A DNA stretch of 64,000 nt from an uncultured Paraglaciecola sp. GTDB lineage: Bacteria > Pseudomonadota > Gammaproteobacteria > Enterobacterales > Alteromonadaceae. Positions 26,577-34,085 of the stretch are shown here, in pieces (the stretch's first letter is position 1; each line of letters begins with the position of its first letter). A model generated the notes under the pieces. That model saw nothing but the letters and a program-made list of their open reading frames with translations, ran no database searches and was not told where the DNA came from. Where the stretch lies: assembly GCF_937123705.1 (NCBI RefSeq), contig NZ_CAKZKO010000038.1, positions 124,001-188,000 on the forward strand. The letters are read 5' to 3'. A program made the translations under genes and the position numbers.

Positions 26577-27476
26577 GTGAAAACGCATTATTTTATGATC
26601 AGCACCTTTATTAAAAAGCACAACCTAGACAATATTTTTGCTAATAATGCGCGGGACTATTTTGTTCCCCTTGCCGATGACATTAAAACACGGCAAGCAA
26701 TCGCTAATAACACCTTTTTTATTGGACTTAATGGCTGTCAAGGCTCTGGCAAGTCGACTCTATCTGAATTTCTAAAGGAATATTTAAGTAAGACTTATTC
26801 GTTGGGGGTTGTTGTGATGTCTTTAGATGACTTCTACATTAGTAAAGACGACCGCCGGTTAATTGCTGATCAGTTTCATCCGTTATTCAATACCAGAGGA
26901 GTACCCGCAACCCACAATATGGCGGTGCTCAAAGCGGTGTTATTGGCACTAAAACATCAACAGTCCACAACAATACCCAGCTTTAACAAAGTAACTGATG
27001 AGCCCTCCCCTATATCTGCATGGACAGAAGTGGTTAGTGCTGTAGATGTGGTGATTGTTGAAGGTTGGTGTTGGGGCGTGACGTCGCAAACACCTGCACA
27101 ACTTGCACAGGCAGTTAATTCATTAGAGGCCTTAGAGGACCCCCAGGCAAAATGGCGAACTCATGTAAATTTAGAGCTTTCGTTGAATTACCAACCTTTG
27201 TATCACTTAATGGATTGTTGGGTTATGTTAAAAGCTCCTTCTTTTGACAATGTATTGCCATGGCGTTTAGAGCAAGAACAGCAACTTGCAGCCGCTACTA
27301 AGAATACACAACCAACAAAATTGATGGATCAGCGTCAAATTCAACGCTTTATTCAGCATTTTCAACGACTAACTGAACAGGCCCTGGAAACCATGGCAAA
27401 TAGTTGTGATCATGTATTTGAGCTCTCTTCTTCTAGAGCAATTAGTGCACATAGAGTAAAAAACTCATCAACTTAA
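26577..27476 (+). CDS. D-glycerate 3-kinase-like P-loop kinase
   Basis: 299 residues. Walker A GCQGSGKS at 53-60, followed by SLDDFYISKDDRR and HPLFNTRGVPATHN, then VVIVEGWCWGV as the Walker-B-like strand. These are the features of the plant/yeast-type glycerate kinase group (GLYK/Tda10, related to phosphoribulokinase and uridine kinase). The likely reaction is ATP-dependent phosphorylation of D-glycerate to 3-phosphoglycerate. Start is GTG 26577; an ATG six codons later is an alternative, and neither has a strong ribosome-binding site. Divergent from moaA. Confidence 0.78.
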   Translation: MKTHYFMISTFIKKHNLDNIFANNARDYFVPLADDIKTRQAIANNTFFIGLNGCQGSGKSTLSEFLKEYLSKTYSLGVVVMSLDDFYISKDDRRLIADQFHPLFNTRGVPATHNMAVLKAVLLALKHQQSTTIPSFNKVTDEPSPISAWTEVVSAVDVVIVEGWCWGVTSQTPAQLAQAVNSLEALEDPQAKWRTHVNLELSLNYQPLYHLMDCWVMLKAPSFDNVLPWRLEQEQQLAAATKNTQPTKLMDQRQIQRFIQHFQRLTEQALETMANSCDHVFELSSSRAISAHRVKNSST

Positions 27477-27523
27477 ACATAACCCTGTAAACTGGTGTTT
27501 TATTTGCCAATGAGAATGAACAC

Positions 27524-27793
27524 ATGAAACCAATCAATTTTATAATTATTGCTATTTTCACCTGCAGCTTAACTAAATTACATGCCCAAGAGCATAAAAA
27601 TTCCCTTAACTTTATGAATGAACAGTTATCAAAGCAATTACTGAATCAAACATTAGTGCTTAGTGAGCCAAAGTTAGTTAAGGCTCAAGCCGAGTTGCTT
27701 CGTCAACACTATCATGCACTGGTGCAAAGTGGGTTCAGCAAAGATCAAGCCTTGCAACTTGTGATAGCAATTGCTGCTCGAGATAAAAGCTAA
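27524..27793 (+). CDS. Small secreted protein, uncharacterised
   Basis: 89 residues. The N-terminal hydrophobic segment with a likely cleavage site after LHA-Q (about residue 21) indicates export. The mature ~68 residues are helical and Gln/Leu-rich (LLRQHYHALVQSGFSKDQALQLVIAIAA) with no cysteines. I do not recognise a family. It lies 47 bp after the glycerate-kinase-like gene on the same strand and may share its transcript. Confidence 0.6.
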   Translation: MKPINFIIIAIFTCSLTKLHAQEHKNSLNFMNEQLSKQLLNQTLVLSEPKLVKAQAELLRQHYHALVQSGFSKDQALQLVIAIAARDKS

Positions 27794-27907
27794 CACCACA
27801 ATTGACAAATAAAGAGCGTCGTTCTTTTAAGATGAGTTTTAAAACCTCGCACAGAGATCACAACTACTTATTTAGCGTGGTATTAGATGGCTAAGTTAAA
27901 CTGAAAG

Positions 27908-28918
27908 CTATTCATTACCTTTCAGTTGACTTAACCACTCTACTTTGAGTGCTGTTGACATAAAACTGGCGTTAAAGCTATTAGTAACCAATTGCAATAA
28001 ATGATGTTGCTCTATCGCAAGGTGGTCGATAACAGCAAAATAGTTGTCGTTTAAATAACCGCCGAAATAACTCGGATCATCAGCATTAATGGTGACCATC
28101 AAACCTAACTCAAGCAACACTAATATATTGTGCTGCTCCATATGATCAAATACTTTTAACTTGGTATTTGATAATGGGCATACTGTTAAGGGCAATTGTG
28201 ATTGCTTAAGATATTCAATTAATTTTGGATCTTCGATACTACGAACCCCGTGATCGACTCTCTGTACATCTAAAGAATTGATTGCACCCCAGACATATTC
28301 AGGTGGGCCTTCTTCTCCCGCATGCGCCACCCGCTTCAATCCTAAACTCTTAGCCATTTCAAAAACCTGAACGAATTTCTCAGGTGGATTACCGAGTTCA
28401 CCACTGTCTAACCCAACAGCGCAAATGTCTTCTAAATAGGGCTTGGCAGCTTGCAATGTTTCAATGGCACTTGCTTCGGATAGATGCCTTAGAAAAGACA
28501 TAATCAGCAAGCTCGATTGCCCCCACTCTTGCTCTGCCTGTTGCATCGCCCGTTTAAAACCCGCCATAAAAATTTCAAACCCAATACCGCGCTGGGTATG
28601 AGTTTGGGGATCGAACATAATCTCTGCATGCACGACATTATCTTGTTTGCATTTAAGCAAGTAATGCCACATCAGCTGATAAAAATCATCCTCATCCTGT
28701 AGCACTGATGCGCCAAAATAATAAAGATCTAAAAAACTTTGCAAGTTTTCAAAATTGTAAGCCTGTTTCACCTCTTGAATGTTCCCATAAGGTAATTCAA
28801 CCTGATGTTTCTCGGCTAAGGCCATCATTAACTCTGGCTCAAGTGAACCTTCTATGTGCAGGTGCAACTCTACTTTAGGCAAACTTGCCAGCCACATTTT
28901 CAATTCATTTTTGGTCAT
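27908..28918 (-). CDS. Adenine deaminase (adenosine-deaminase family)
   Basis: 336 residues. Metal-binding HLHIEGS (His19, His21), the substrate/metal HAGE motif (about 200-203), DHGVRS, and the late NADDPSYFGGY containing the catalytic Asp-Asp. The YFGGY following DDP is, as I recall, a mark of the Aah1/PA0148-type adenine deaminases rather than true adenosine deaminase (Add), so adenine to hypoxanthine is the more likely reaction. Divergent from the purine permease, and part of the purine catabolic region. Substrate assignment between adenine and adenosine is not certain. Confidence 0.85.
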   Translation of the reverse strand: MTKNELKMWLASLPKVELHLHIEGSLEPELMMALAEKHQVELPYGNIQEVKQAYNFENLQSFLDLYYFGASVLQDEDDFYQLMWHYLLKCKQDNVVHAEIMFDPQTHTQRGIGFEIFMAGFKRAMQQAEQEWGQSSLLIMSFLRHLSEASAIETLQAAKPYLEDICAVGLDSGELGNPPEKFVQVFEMAKSLGLKRVAHAGEEGPPEYVWGAINSLDVQRVDHGVRSIEDPKLIEYLKQSQLPLTVCPLSNTKLKVFDHMEQHNILVLLELGLMVTINADDPSYFGGYLNDNYFAVIDHLAIEQHHLLQLVTNSFNASFMSTALKVEWLSQLKGNE

Positions 28919-29096
28919 ATTTCACCTGCTTTATTTACCAATAAGTCACCAAACTGAATAATAACTCTTTGCCAAAAAGAATTACCTGTTCATAATTTAG
29001 TTTAATCAAATCAAGCAACTAGAACGCATTGTTGCTATTGTTTTACAACTTTAGAATACATGATTAGTATATCTACATCATATGCCTGATTAATTC

Positions 29097-29112
29097 CAGA
29101 CTAGATAGTCAA
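29097..29112. promoter_or_regulatory. RutR-like operator upstream of the purine permease
   Basis: Reads CAGACTAGATAGTCAA, a dyad GACTA-GA-TAGTC. Its complement TTGACTATCTAGTCTG shares TTGAC-A--TAGTCT with the site at 32496-32511 ahead of xdhA. It lies 50 bp before the permease start, in the region shared with the adenine deaminase gene. Confidence 0.5.
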
Positions 29113-29161
29113 ATGTGAACAAATTAGTTATATCCCTAAACAGCAACCCAGAGCGAGAACT

Positions 29162-30490
29162 ATGTCAAATTTTCTTGAGCGATTTTTTAAATTAACAGAA
29201 CATGGCACAAACCTTAAAACTGAATTTATTGCTGGGTTAACTACCTTTGCCGCTATGTCTTATGTACTGGTTGTCAACCCAAGTATATTGGGCGCTGGTG
29301 GAATGCCCATTGAAGGGCTCATTACGGTCACCGCTATTGCAGCTTGTTTAGGTACACTGTTGATGGCATTTATGACCAACTATCCCGTTGCTATGGCTCC
29401 CGGTATGGGGCTGAATGCTTTTTTCGCTTTTACTATTTGTTTAACTCGTGAAATTCCATGGGATGCAGCCTTAGGCATAGTGTTTTGGAATGGGATTTTA
29501 TTCTTATTACTGTCTGTTACCGGTGTTAGGACTAAAATTGCCACTGCCATACCTGCGGCATTAAAAATTGGTGTGCAGTGCGGTATCGGGTTATTTATCG
29601 CTTTTATAGGTCTAAAAAATGCAGGCTTAGTGGTTGATAACCCGGCGACTTTTGTGTCTATTGGTAACTTATCTGAACCGGCAAGTTTATTGGCTTTGGC
29701 AGGTATTATATTAACCATTATCCTAGTTATCAGAAAGGTAACGGGTGCAATTTTAATTTCCGTTCTAGTGTTAACTTTAGTGGGTGCGTTAATTCCAGTT
29801 GGTGATGGATACCTTACTCAACATAGTAGCCAGTTCATCGGTTTGCCTGAAAGCATAAGCGGTACGTTTTTTGCCATGGATATTATGTATCCTGTGGAGC
29901 ACTTAGCAGAAACTTGGGATCTAATTTTTGCATTATTGTTTGTAAACATGTTCGATACCATTGGCACATTAATAGGTGTATCGCGTCGCGCCAACTTACT
30001 TGATAAACAAGGGCAATTACCCAAAATGGGTAAGGCGATGACCGCCGATGCTGTCGCCAGTGTGATGGGGGCAGCCGTTGGTACCTCTCCTGTTACCTCT
30101 TATGTTGAATCCGCAGCTGGGGTATCGGCTGGAGGCAGAACTGGGCTAACATCAGTATTTGTAGCTATGTGCTTTTTACTGGCTTTATTTCTTACCCCTT
30201 TAATGAAAGTGATCCCATTAATGGCCACCACGCCCGCTCTCATAATGGTTGGAATACTCATGATGGACTCCTTCAGACAACTCGATTTTGACGACATCAC
30301 CTCATTAGCTACAGCCACAGTCGCGCTATTAGCCATGCCTCTGACCTTTAGTATCAGCGAAGGTATTGCCCTTGGTTTTATTACCTACGTGGGCATAATG
30401 TTAGGCACAGGACGTTATAAACAAGTGACCTTGATCACATATGCCATGGCTGCTGTGTTTGTACTCAGATATGTGTTGGATTTGAAGTAG
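29162..30490 (+). CDS. AzgA-family purine permease (adenine/guanine/hypoxanthine)
   Basis: 442 residues, about 12-14 membrane helices. Conserved phrases LKTEFIAGLTTFAAMSYVLVVNPSIL, TNYPVAMAPGMGLNAFFAFT, FVNMFDTIGTLIGVSRRA and GTSPVTSYVESAAGVSAGGRTGLTSV place it in the NCS2/AzgA group (COG2252: E. coli AdeP, PurP, GhxQ, GhxP), which imports purine bases with protons. It supplies substrates for the deaminases and xanthine dehydrogenase of this region. A strong terminator follows, and a RutR-like dyad lies just upstream. Confidence 0.93.
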   Translation: MSNFLERFFKLTEHGTNLKTEFIAGLTTFAAMSYVLVVNPSILGAGGMPIEGLITVTAIAACLGTLLMAFMTNYPVAMAPGMGLNAFFAFTICLTREIPWDAALGIVFWNGILFLLLSVTGVRTKIATAIPAALKIGVQCGIGLFIAFIGLKNAGLVVDNPATFVSIGNLSEPASLLALAGIILTIILVIRKVTGAILISVLVLTLVGALIPVGDGYLTQHSSQFIGLPESISGTFFAMDIMYPVEHLAETWDLIFALLFVNMFDTIGTLIGVSRRANLLDKQGQLPKMGKAMTADAVASVMGAAVGTSPVTSYVESAAGVSAGGRTGLTSVFVAMCFLLALFLTPLMKVIPLMATTPALIMVGILMMDSFRQLDFDDITSLATATVALLAMPLTFSISEGIALGFITYVGIMLGTGRYKQVTLITYAMAAVFVLRYVLDLK

Positions 30491-30532
30491 TAACGAGCTT
30501 GGCAAGATTTTTATCTTGAAAGTATGTATTCC

Positions 30533-30568
30533 AAGAAAAAACCGACTCAACTGAGTCGGTTTTTTCTT
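30533..30568 (+). terminator. Terminator after the purine permease
   Basis: ACCGACTCA (30541-30549), 2-base gap, TGAGTCGGT (30552-30560), with flanking AAGAAAAA and TTTTTCTT extending the pairing. It has T-rich tails in both directions. Confidence 0.9.
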
Positions 30569-30613
30569 TATTACTGGTAGCTAGTCACTCGCCGCTCGAA
30601 ACGCCTTCAACTA

Positions 30614-30786
30614 ATACCAATTCATCCTAACAATTAGTCACTGGTGTTCTCCCTTTGGGCGAGGTTTAAAAGCACCTACTCTGCGTTGCCCGAACTTACA
30701 ATAGAATAACTATTGCTTCATTCGAGCGCCTTGATTAGGTGCTTTTAAATCTCGCTGAGTGATCAATTGTTAGGAGGGACTGGTAT
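30614..30786. repeat. MITE-like palindromic intergenic repeat overlapping the end of puuE
   Basis: About 173 bp forming a long imperfect hairpin. The left arm starts ATACCAATTC and contains CTAACAATTAGTCACT and TTTAAAAGCACCTA. The right arm, read as the complement, gives ATACCAGTCC, CTAACAATTGATCACT and TTTAAAAGCACCTA. The apex is CAATAG-AATAA-CTATTG (30699-30715). The left arm has about 12-16 extra bases (near 30643-30658). No transposase gene. Palindromic elements with these words are, to my recollection, repeated in Alteromonadales genomes. The right arm encodes the last five residues and stop of puuE. Only this copy was seen in the window. Confidence 0.7.
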
Positions 30787-31687
30787 AAACCGGAAAATTC
30801 GCTTTCCAATGCAAAGCAATTTGCTCTCTGGTACAGCACCACACTCGCTCGTGACTTTGGACATATTCAATAAAACGTTGCAATGCAGCCATTCTTGCAG
30901 GCCTACCAACAATTCGGCAATGTAAGCCAATTGACAACATTTTGGGTGCAGTTTCGCCTTCTGCGTACAACACATCGAAGGCATCTTTTAGATACTGATA
31001 AAACTGCTCCCCACAATTAAAGCCTTGAGGTGAGGCAAAGCGCATGTCATTGGTATCTAGTGTATAGGGAACCATTAACAAAGGTTTTGCATATTGGGTG
31101 TCATAATAGGGTAAGTCATCAGCGTAAGAATCGGCGCAATATAAAATATCACTTCTTTCTGCAATCAGTTTCAAGGTATTTGGGCTCGTTCTTCCCGTAT
31201 ACCAGCCAACAGGCTTGTTACCGGTTATAGCTTGATGTAGTTGTACAGCAGCATTAATCATTTTCTTTTCTTGGACTTCTGGCATATCTTGATAATGGAT
31301 CCAGCGCATAGCATGACTGGCAATTTCCCAATCAGCTTCTAACATGGCAGCTACCGCTTCTGGATTGCGCTGTAGTGCCATAGTGACTCCAAATACGGTA
31401 ATAGGTAAGTTGTAACGCACCAACATATTATATAAACGCCAAAATCCAGCGCGGCTGCCATATTCATACATGGACTCCATACTTAAATGCCTATTAGGAT
31501 ATGGCTGTGCACCTATTATTTCAGACAAAAAAGTTTCAGAGTGATTATCACCGTGCAACACACAGTTTTCGCCACCTTCTTCGTAGTTAAGTACAAATTG
31601 CAGCGCTATTTTGGCATTATTTGGCCATTTGGGATGGGGAGGATATTGACCGTATCCAATTAAGTCCCTTGGATATGCATGTTTCAT
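30770..31687 (-). CDS. puuE: Allantoinase PuuE (polysaccharide-deacetylase fold)
   Basis: 305 residues. The start YPRDLIGYGQYPPHPKWPNNAKIALQFVLNYEEGGE and later STE-like region (FLSEIIGAQPYPNRHLSMESMYEYGSRAGFWRL) with IASHAMRWIHYQDM and GWYTGRTSPNTLKL are those of PuuE, the cofactor-independent allantoinase of the NodB/polysaccharide-deacetylase fold. It hydrolyses (S)-allantoin to allantoate. The last residues (YTSPS) and the stop codon are encoded inside the palindromic repeat at 30614-30786, so the C-terminus may differ from homologues. It lies 8 bp behind the TetR-type regulator gene on the same strand, forming a small operon. Confidence 0.92.
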   Translation of the reverse strand: MKHAYPRDLIGYGQYPPHPKWPNNAKIALQFVLNYEEGGENCVLHGDNHSETFLSEIIGAQPYPNRHLSMESMYEYGSRAGFWRLYNMLVRYNLPITVFGVTMALQRNPEAVAAMLEADWEIASHAMRWIHYQDMPEVQEKKMINAAVQLHQAITGNKPVGWYTGRTSPNTLKLIAERSDILYCADSYADDLPYYDTQYAKPLLMVPYTLDTNDMRFASPQGFNCGEQFYQYLKDAFDVLYAEGETAPKMLSIGLHCRIVGRPARMAALQRFIEYVQSHERVWCCTREQIALHWKANFPVYTSPS

Positions 31688-31695
31688 TAAATACC

Positions 31696-32340
31696 TTATT
31701 TAAACTCTGTTGGAACAGCCAAACCACAGCCGGTCAAAATTAATCCAATGACATTATTTGTGGCTTCAGCAAAGTCACTCTGTGTCATAGGCTCACCTTT
31801 GAGTTCATTAATTTGAGCAGAAAAGTCTGCATAATGTTGAGTCGTAGCCCAAATATTAAATAACAAGTAATGAGGATTAGTTGTCATTAATTTACCTTGA
31901 TCAATCCATTGTTTGATTACGTCTACTCGGCCTGCCATCCAAGATGCGTGTTGATCTTTAAAAAACGCGCTTAAATTTGGCGCCCCATTAATAATTTCGA
32001 GGGCAAAAATTTTCGATGCGTCAGGACGACAACGTGATATTTCCATTTTATCCGCAATATAGTGAGCTAAAACTTCGGCAGGATCATCACCGGCATTCGC
32101 TTCATCAAAACGACCATTCCACAGGCTTAGAATATCCTCTAATAAAGCCAAATAAAGCGACTCTTTAGACTTAAAATAATATAATACATTAGTTTTAGGG
32201 AGCTCTGCCCTGTCGGCTATTTGCTGCACTCTTGCCCCTTTAAAACCGTGTAACGCAAATTCTTTCTCAGCTGCGCTTAATATTTTGCTACGGTTAAGAT
32301 CTCCTATACTGATTTCTCTATCACTTTTAGATGCAGACAT
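31696..32340 (-). CDS. TetR-family regulator, RutR-like
   Basis: 214 residues. TetR DNA-binding domain at about 15-62 (RSKILSAAEKEFALHGFKGARVQQIADRAELPKTNVLYYFKSKESLY). The C-terminal domain (ISRCRPDASKIFALEIINGAPNLSAFF, LLFNIWATTQHYADF) is the type found in RutR/YcdC. E. coli RutR senses uracil and thymine and binds TTGACCA-N2-TGGTCAA; here the purine context suggests a purine-derived ligand. It is divergent from xdhA; the intergenic region has TTGACCAATTAGTCTA, 14 of 16 to that consensus. It precedes puuE by 8 bp, so it probably controls the whole purine pathway including itself. Confidence 0.87.
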   Translation of the reverse strand: MSASKSDREISIGDLNRSKILSAAEKEFALHGFKGARVQQIADRAELPKTNVLYYFKSKESLYLALLEDILSLWNGRFDEANAGDDPAEVLAHYIADKMEISRCRPDASKIFALEIINGAPNLSAFFKDQHASWMAGRVDVIKQWIDQGKLMTTNPHYLLFNIWATTQHYADFSAQINELKGEPMTQSDFAEATNNVIGLILTGCGLAVPTEFK

Positions 32341-32495
32341 TTGTTATTTAGTTTTCCTTTGTTAGAAGCATTACAGTCGCTGATATTAGGTTTAAAAATA
32401 TCACCCAATCTAGGTGATTACTAGAAACATTAGCTTATAAGATCAATATCTTACACCACAACCTAAGTATGAAATTTTGAAATGAATTTAAAAAC

Positions 32496-32511
32496 TTGAC
32501 CAATTAGTCTA
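32496..32511. promoter_or_regulatory. RutR-like operator in the rutR-like/xdhA intergenic region
   Basis: TTGACCAATTAGTCTA matches the E. coli RutR consensus TTGACCA-N2-TGGTCAA at 14 of 16 positions including one complete half-site. It lies 95 bp before the xdhA start and 155 bp before the regulator's own start. A related dyad occurs at 29097-29112. Confidence 0.6.
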
Positions 32512-32527
32512 GTATGCATTGTAATTC

Positions 32528-32600
32528 TTGTCGCGAGTAAGGATAATACATTGTCGCCTGTCCCGAAGTCGGGTTACTCCTTACACTCTACATACTGGAG
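32528..32600 (+). ncRNA. Structured xdhA 5' leader, candidate purine-sensing riboswitch
   Basis: GAGTAA (32535-32540) can pair with TTACTC (32574-32579), enclosing CCCG-AAGT-CGGG (32562-32573) and a 21-base internal strand. Alternatively GTAAGGA (32537-32543) pairs with TCCTTAC (32578-32584). The two are mutually exclusive, and CTCC (32577-32580) could pair with the GGAG ribosome-binding site (32597-32600). TTGTCGC is repeated at 32528 and 32551. This is a switch-like arrangement ahead of xanthine dehydrogenase, where the NMT1/xanthine riboswitch class is known to occur; I could not test it against that model. Confidence 0.4.
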
Positions 32601-32606
32601 CGAAAT

Positions 32607-34085
32607 ATGATTAGCTTTTTGCTTAACAACGTAATTACCAACATAGAGACGGCCAAAGCTGATTTAACTTTACTTGAATACTTGCGTGACCAACAAAACC
32701 TAAAAGCAACCAAAGAAGGATGCGCCTCAGGGGATTGTGGTGCCTGCACTGTTGTTATAGCTGAAGTGATAAACAAGGGTGAGTCTGAGCCGAACAAACT
32801 AGAATATCGTGCAATTAACAGTTGTGTGACCTTTTTATCTGCCTTACATGGCAAACAATTAATTACAGTTGAACACTTGGCAAATGGCAAGGAATTACAT
32901 CCTGTGCAACAAAGCCTGGTTGATCACCATGGCTCTCAGTGTGGCTTTTGTACACCGGGGTTTATTATGTCTATGTTTGCTTTGTATCAACAGCCAAATT
33001 TGCCAGACAGAGAAACCGTTATTCAAGCCCTTTCGGGTAATTTATGCCGCTGTACTGGATATCGACCTATTATTGATGCGACTTTAAGTGTGTGCCAAAA
33101 CAAGGTGACGGATAAATTTCAACAAGCAGAAACCAAGACGCTTAAACAATTACAGGCTATCAATAAGCAATCTATTAGCACCGACAATTTATTAATCCCA
33201 ACATCAAGACAACAGCTTGCCGCATACAAGGCTCAATATCCACAAGCGAAAATGTTTGCGGGCAGTACAGACTTAGCCTTAGAGGTTACTCAAGGACTAA
33301 AATCATTTGATAAAATGATCCCGTTGGGCGCATTACCAGAATTAAACCAACTGCTTGAACAACAGCAAGGATTGTTCATAGGGGCCGCGCTACCTTTAGG
33401 TAAAATTGAATCCAGTTTAATAAAACATTTTCCGCAGTTATCCGAATTATTATGGCGTTTTGCCGCCACGCCTATTCGTAATCAAGCCAGTCTAGGGGGC
33501 AATGTCGCTAACGCCTCACCCATTGGCGATATGCCGCCGGCTTTGTTGGCTTTGAACGCCATGATTCTCCTAGATGATGGGCAGCAAAAAAGAACCATAG
33601 CCGCAAAGGACTTCTTTATTGATTATCGGCAAACCGTTTTACAACCATCTGAATGGATTGAAGGCATTTTTATTCCTTATATTGATGACACTAACCACAT
33701 CGGAGCATACAAAGTATCCAAACGTTATGAAGATGACATTTCAGCCGTAAGCGCGGTGTTTAATGTCAAAGTTGTAGACGGAATAGTGAAACAAATAGAT
33801 AGCGGGTTTGGTGGTGTGGCAGCTATACCCGCAAGTGTTATTGCATTAAACGAAGCACTAGTAGGACAAAGCTGGTCGAGCCGTGAAGCCTTAGAAATAG
33901 GTTATGACATTCTTAAAGATGCGTTTTCGCCCTTAGATGATGTGAGAGCAAGTAAAGCCTACCGGGTGGCTATGCTCAGCAATTTATGGAAACGTTTCTG
34001 GTTAGAAACCAATCAAAAAAGTCAACAAATTCAAACCCGTGTAGTACATTTACCCTCTACTACAGCGGAGACAGGTCATGCGTAA
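32607..34085 (+). CDS. xdhA: Xanthine dehydrogenase small subunit XdhA (Fe-S and FAD)
   Basis: 492 residues. N-terminal plant-type 2Fe-2S site with Cys39, Cys44 and Cys47 (EGCASGDCGACTVV). The second 2Fe-2S domain has CGFCTPGFIMSM and GNLCRCTGYRP (about 110-155). The FAD domain follows (MFAGSTDLALEV, GAALPLGKIES, RNQASLGGNVANASPIGDMPPALLAL). With XdhB it oxidises hypoxanthine to xanthine and xanthine to urate. GGAG lies 6 bp ahead of the ATG. First gene of an operon running to puuD; it overlaps xdhB by 8 bp. Confidence 0.96.
   Translation: MISFLLNNVITNIETAKADLTLLEYLRDQQNLKATKEGCASGDCGACTVVIAEVINKGESEPNKLEYRAINSCVTFLSALHGKQLITVEHLANGKELHPVQQSLVDHHGSQCGFCTPGFIMSMFALYQQPNLPDRETVIQALSGNLCRCTGYRPIIDATLSVCQNKVTDKFQQAETKTLKQLQAINKQSISTDNLLIPTSRQQLAAYKAQYPQAKMFAGSTDLALEVTQGLKSFDKMIPLGALPELNQLLEQQQGLFIGAALPLGKIESSLIKHFPQLSELLWRFAATPIRNQASLGGNVANASPIGDMPPALLALNAMILLDDGQQKRTIAAKDFFIDYRQTVLQPSEWIEGIFIPYIDDTNHIGAYKVSKRYEDDISAVSAVFNVKVVDGIVKQIDSGFGGVAAIPASVIALNEALVGQSWSSREALEIGYDILKDAFSPLDDVRASKAYRVAMLSNLWKRFWLETNQKSQQIQTRVVHLPSTTAETGHA

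Noticed and set aside
29014-29036. AGCAAC/GTTGCT inverted repeat between adenine deaminase and the permease, considered as a PurR box
   Set aside because: It does not match the PurR consensus ACGCAAACGTTTGCGT and the arms are only 6 bp.
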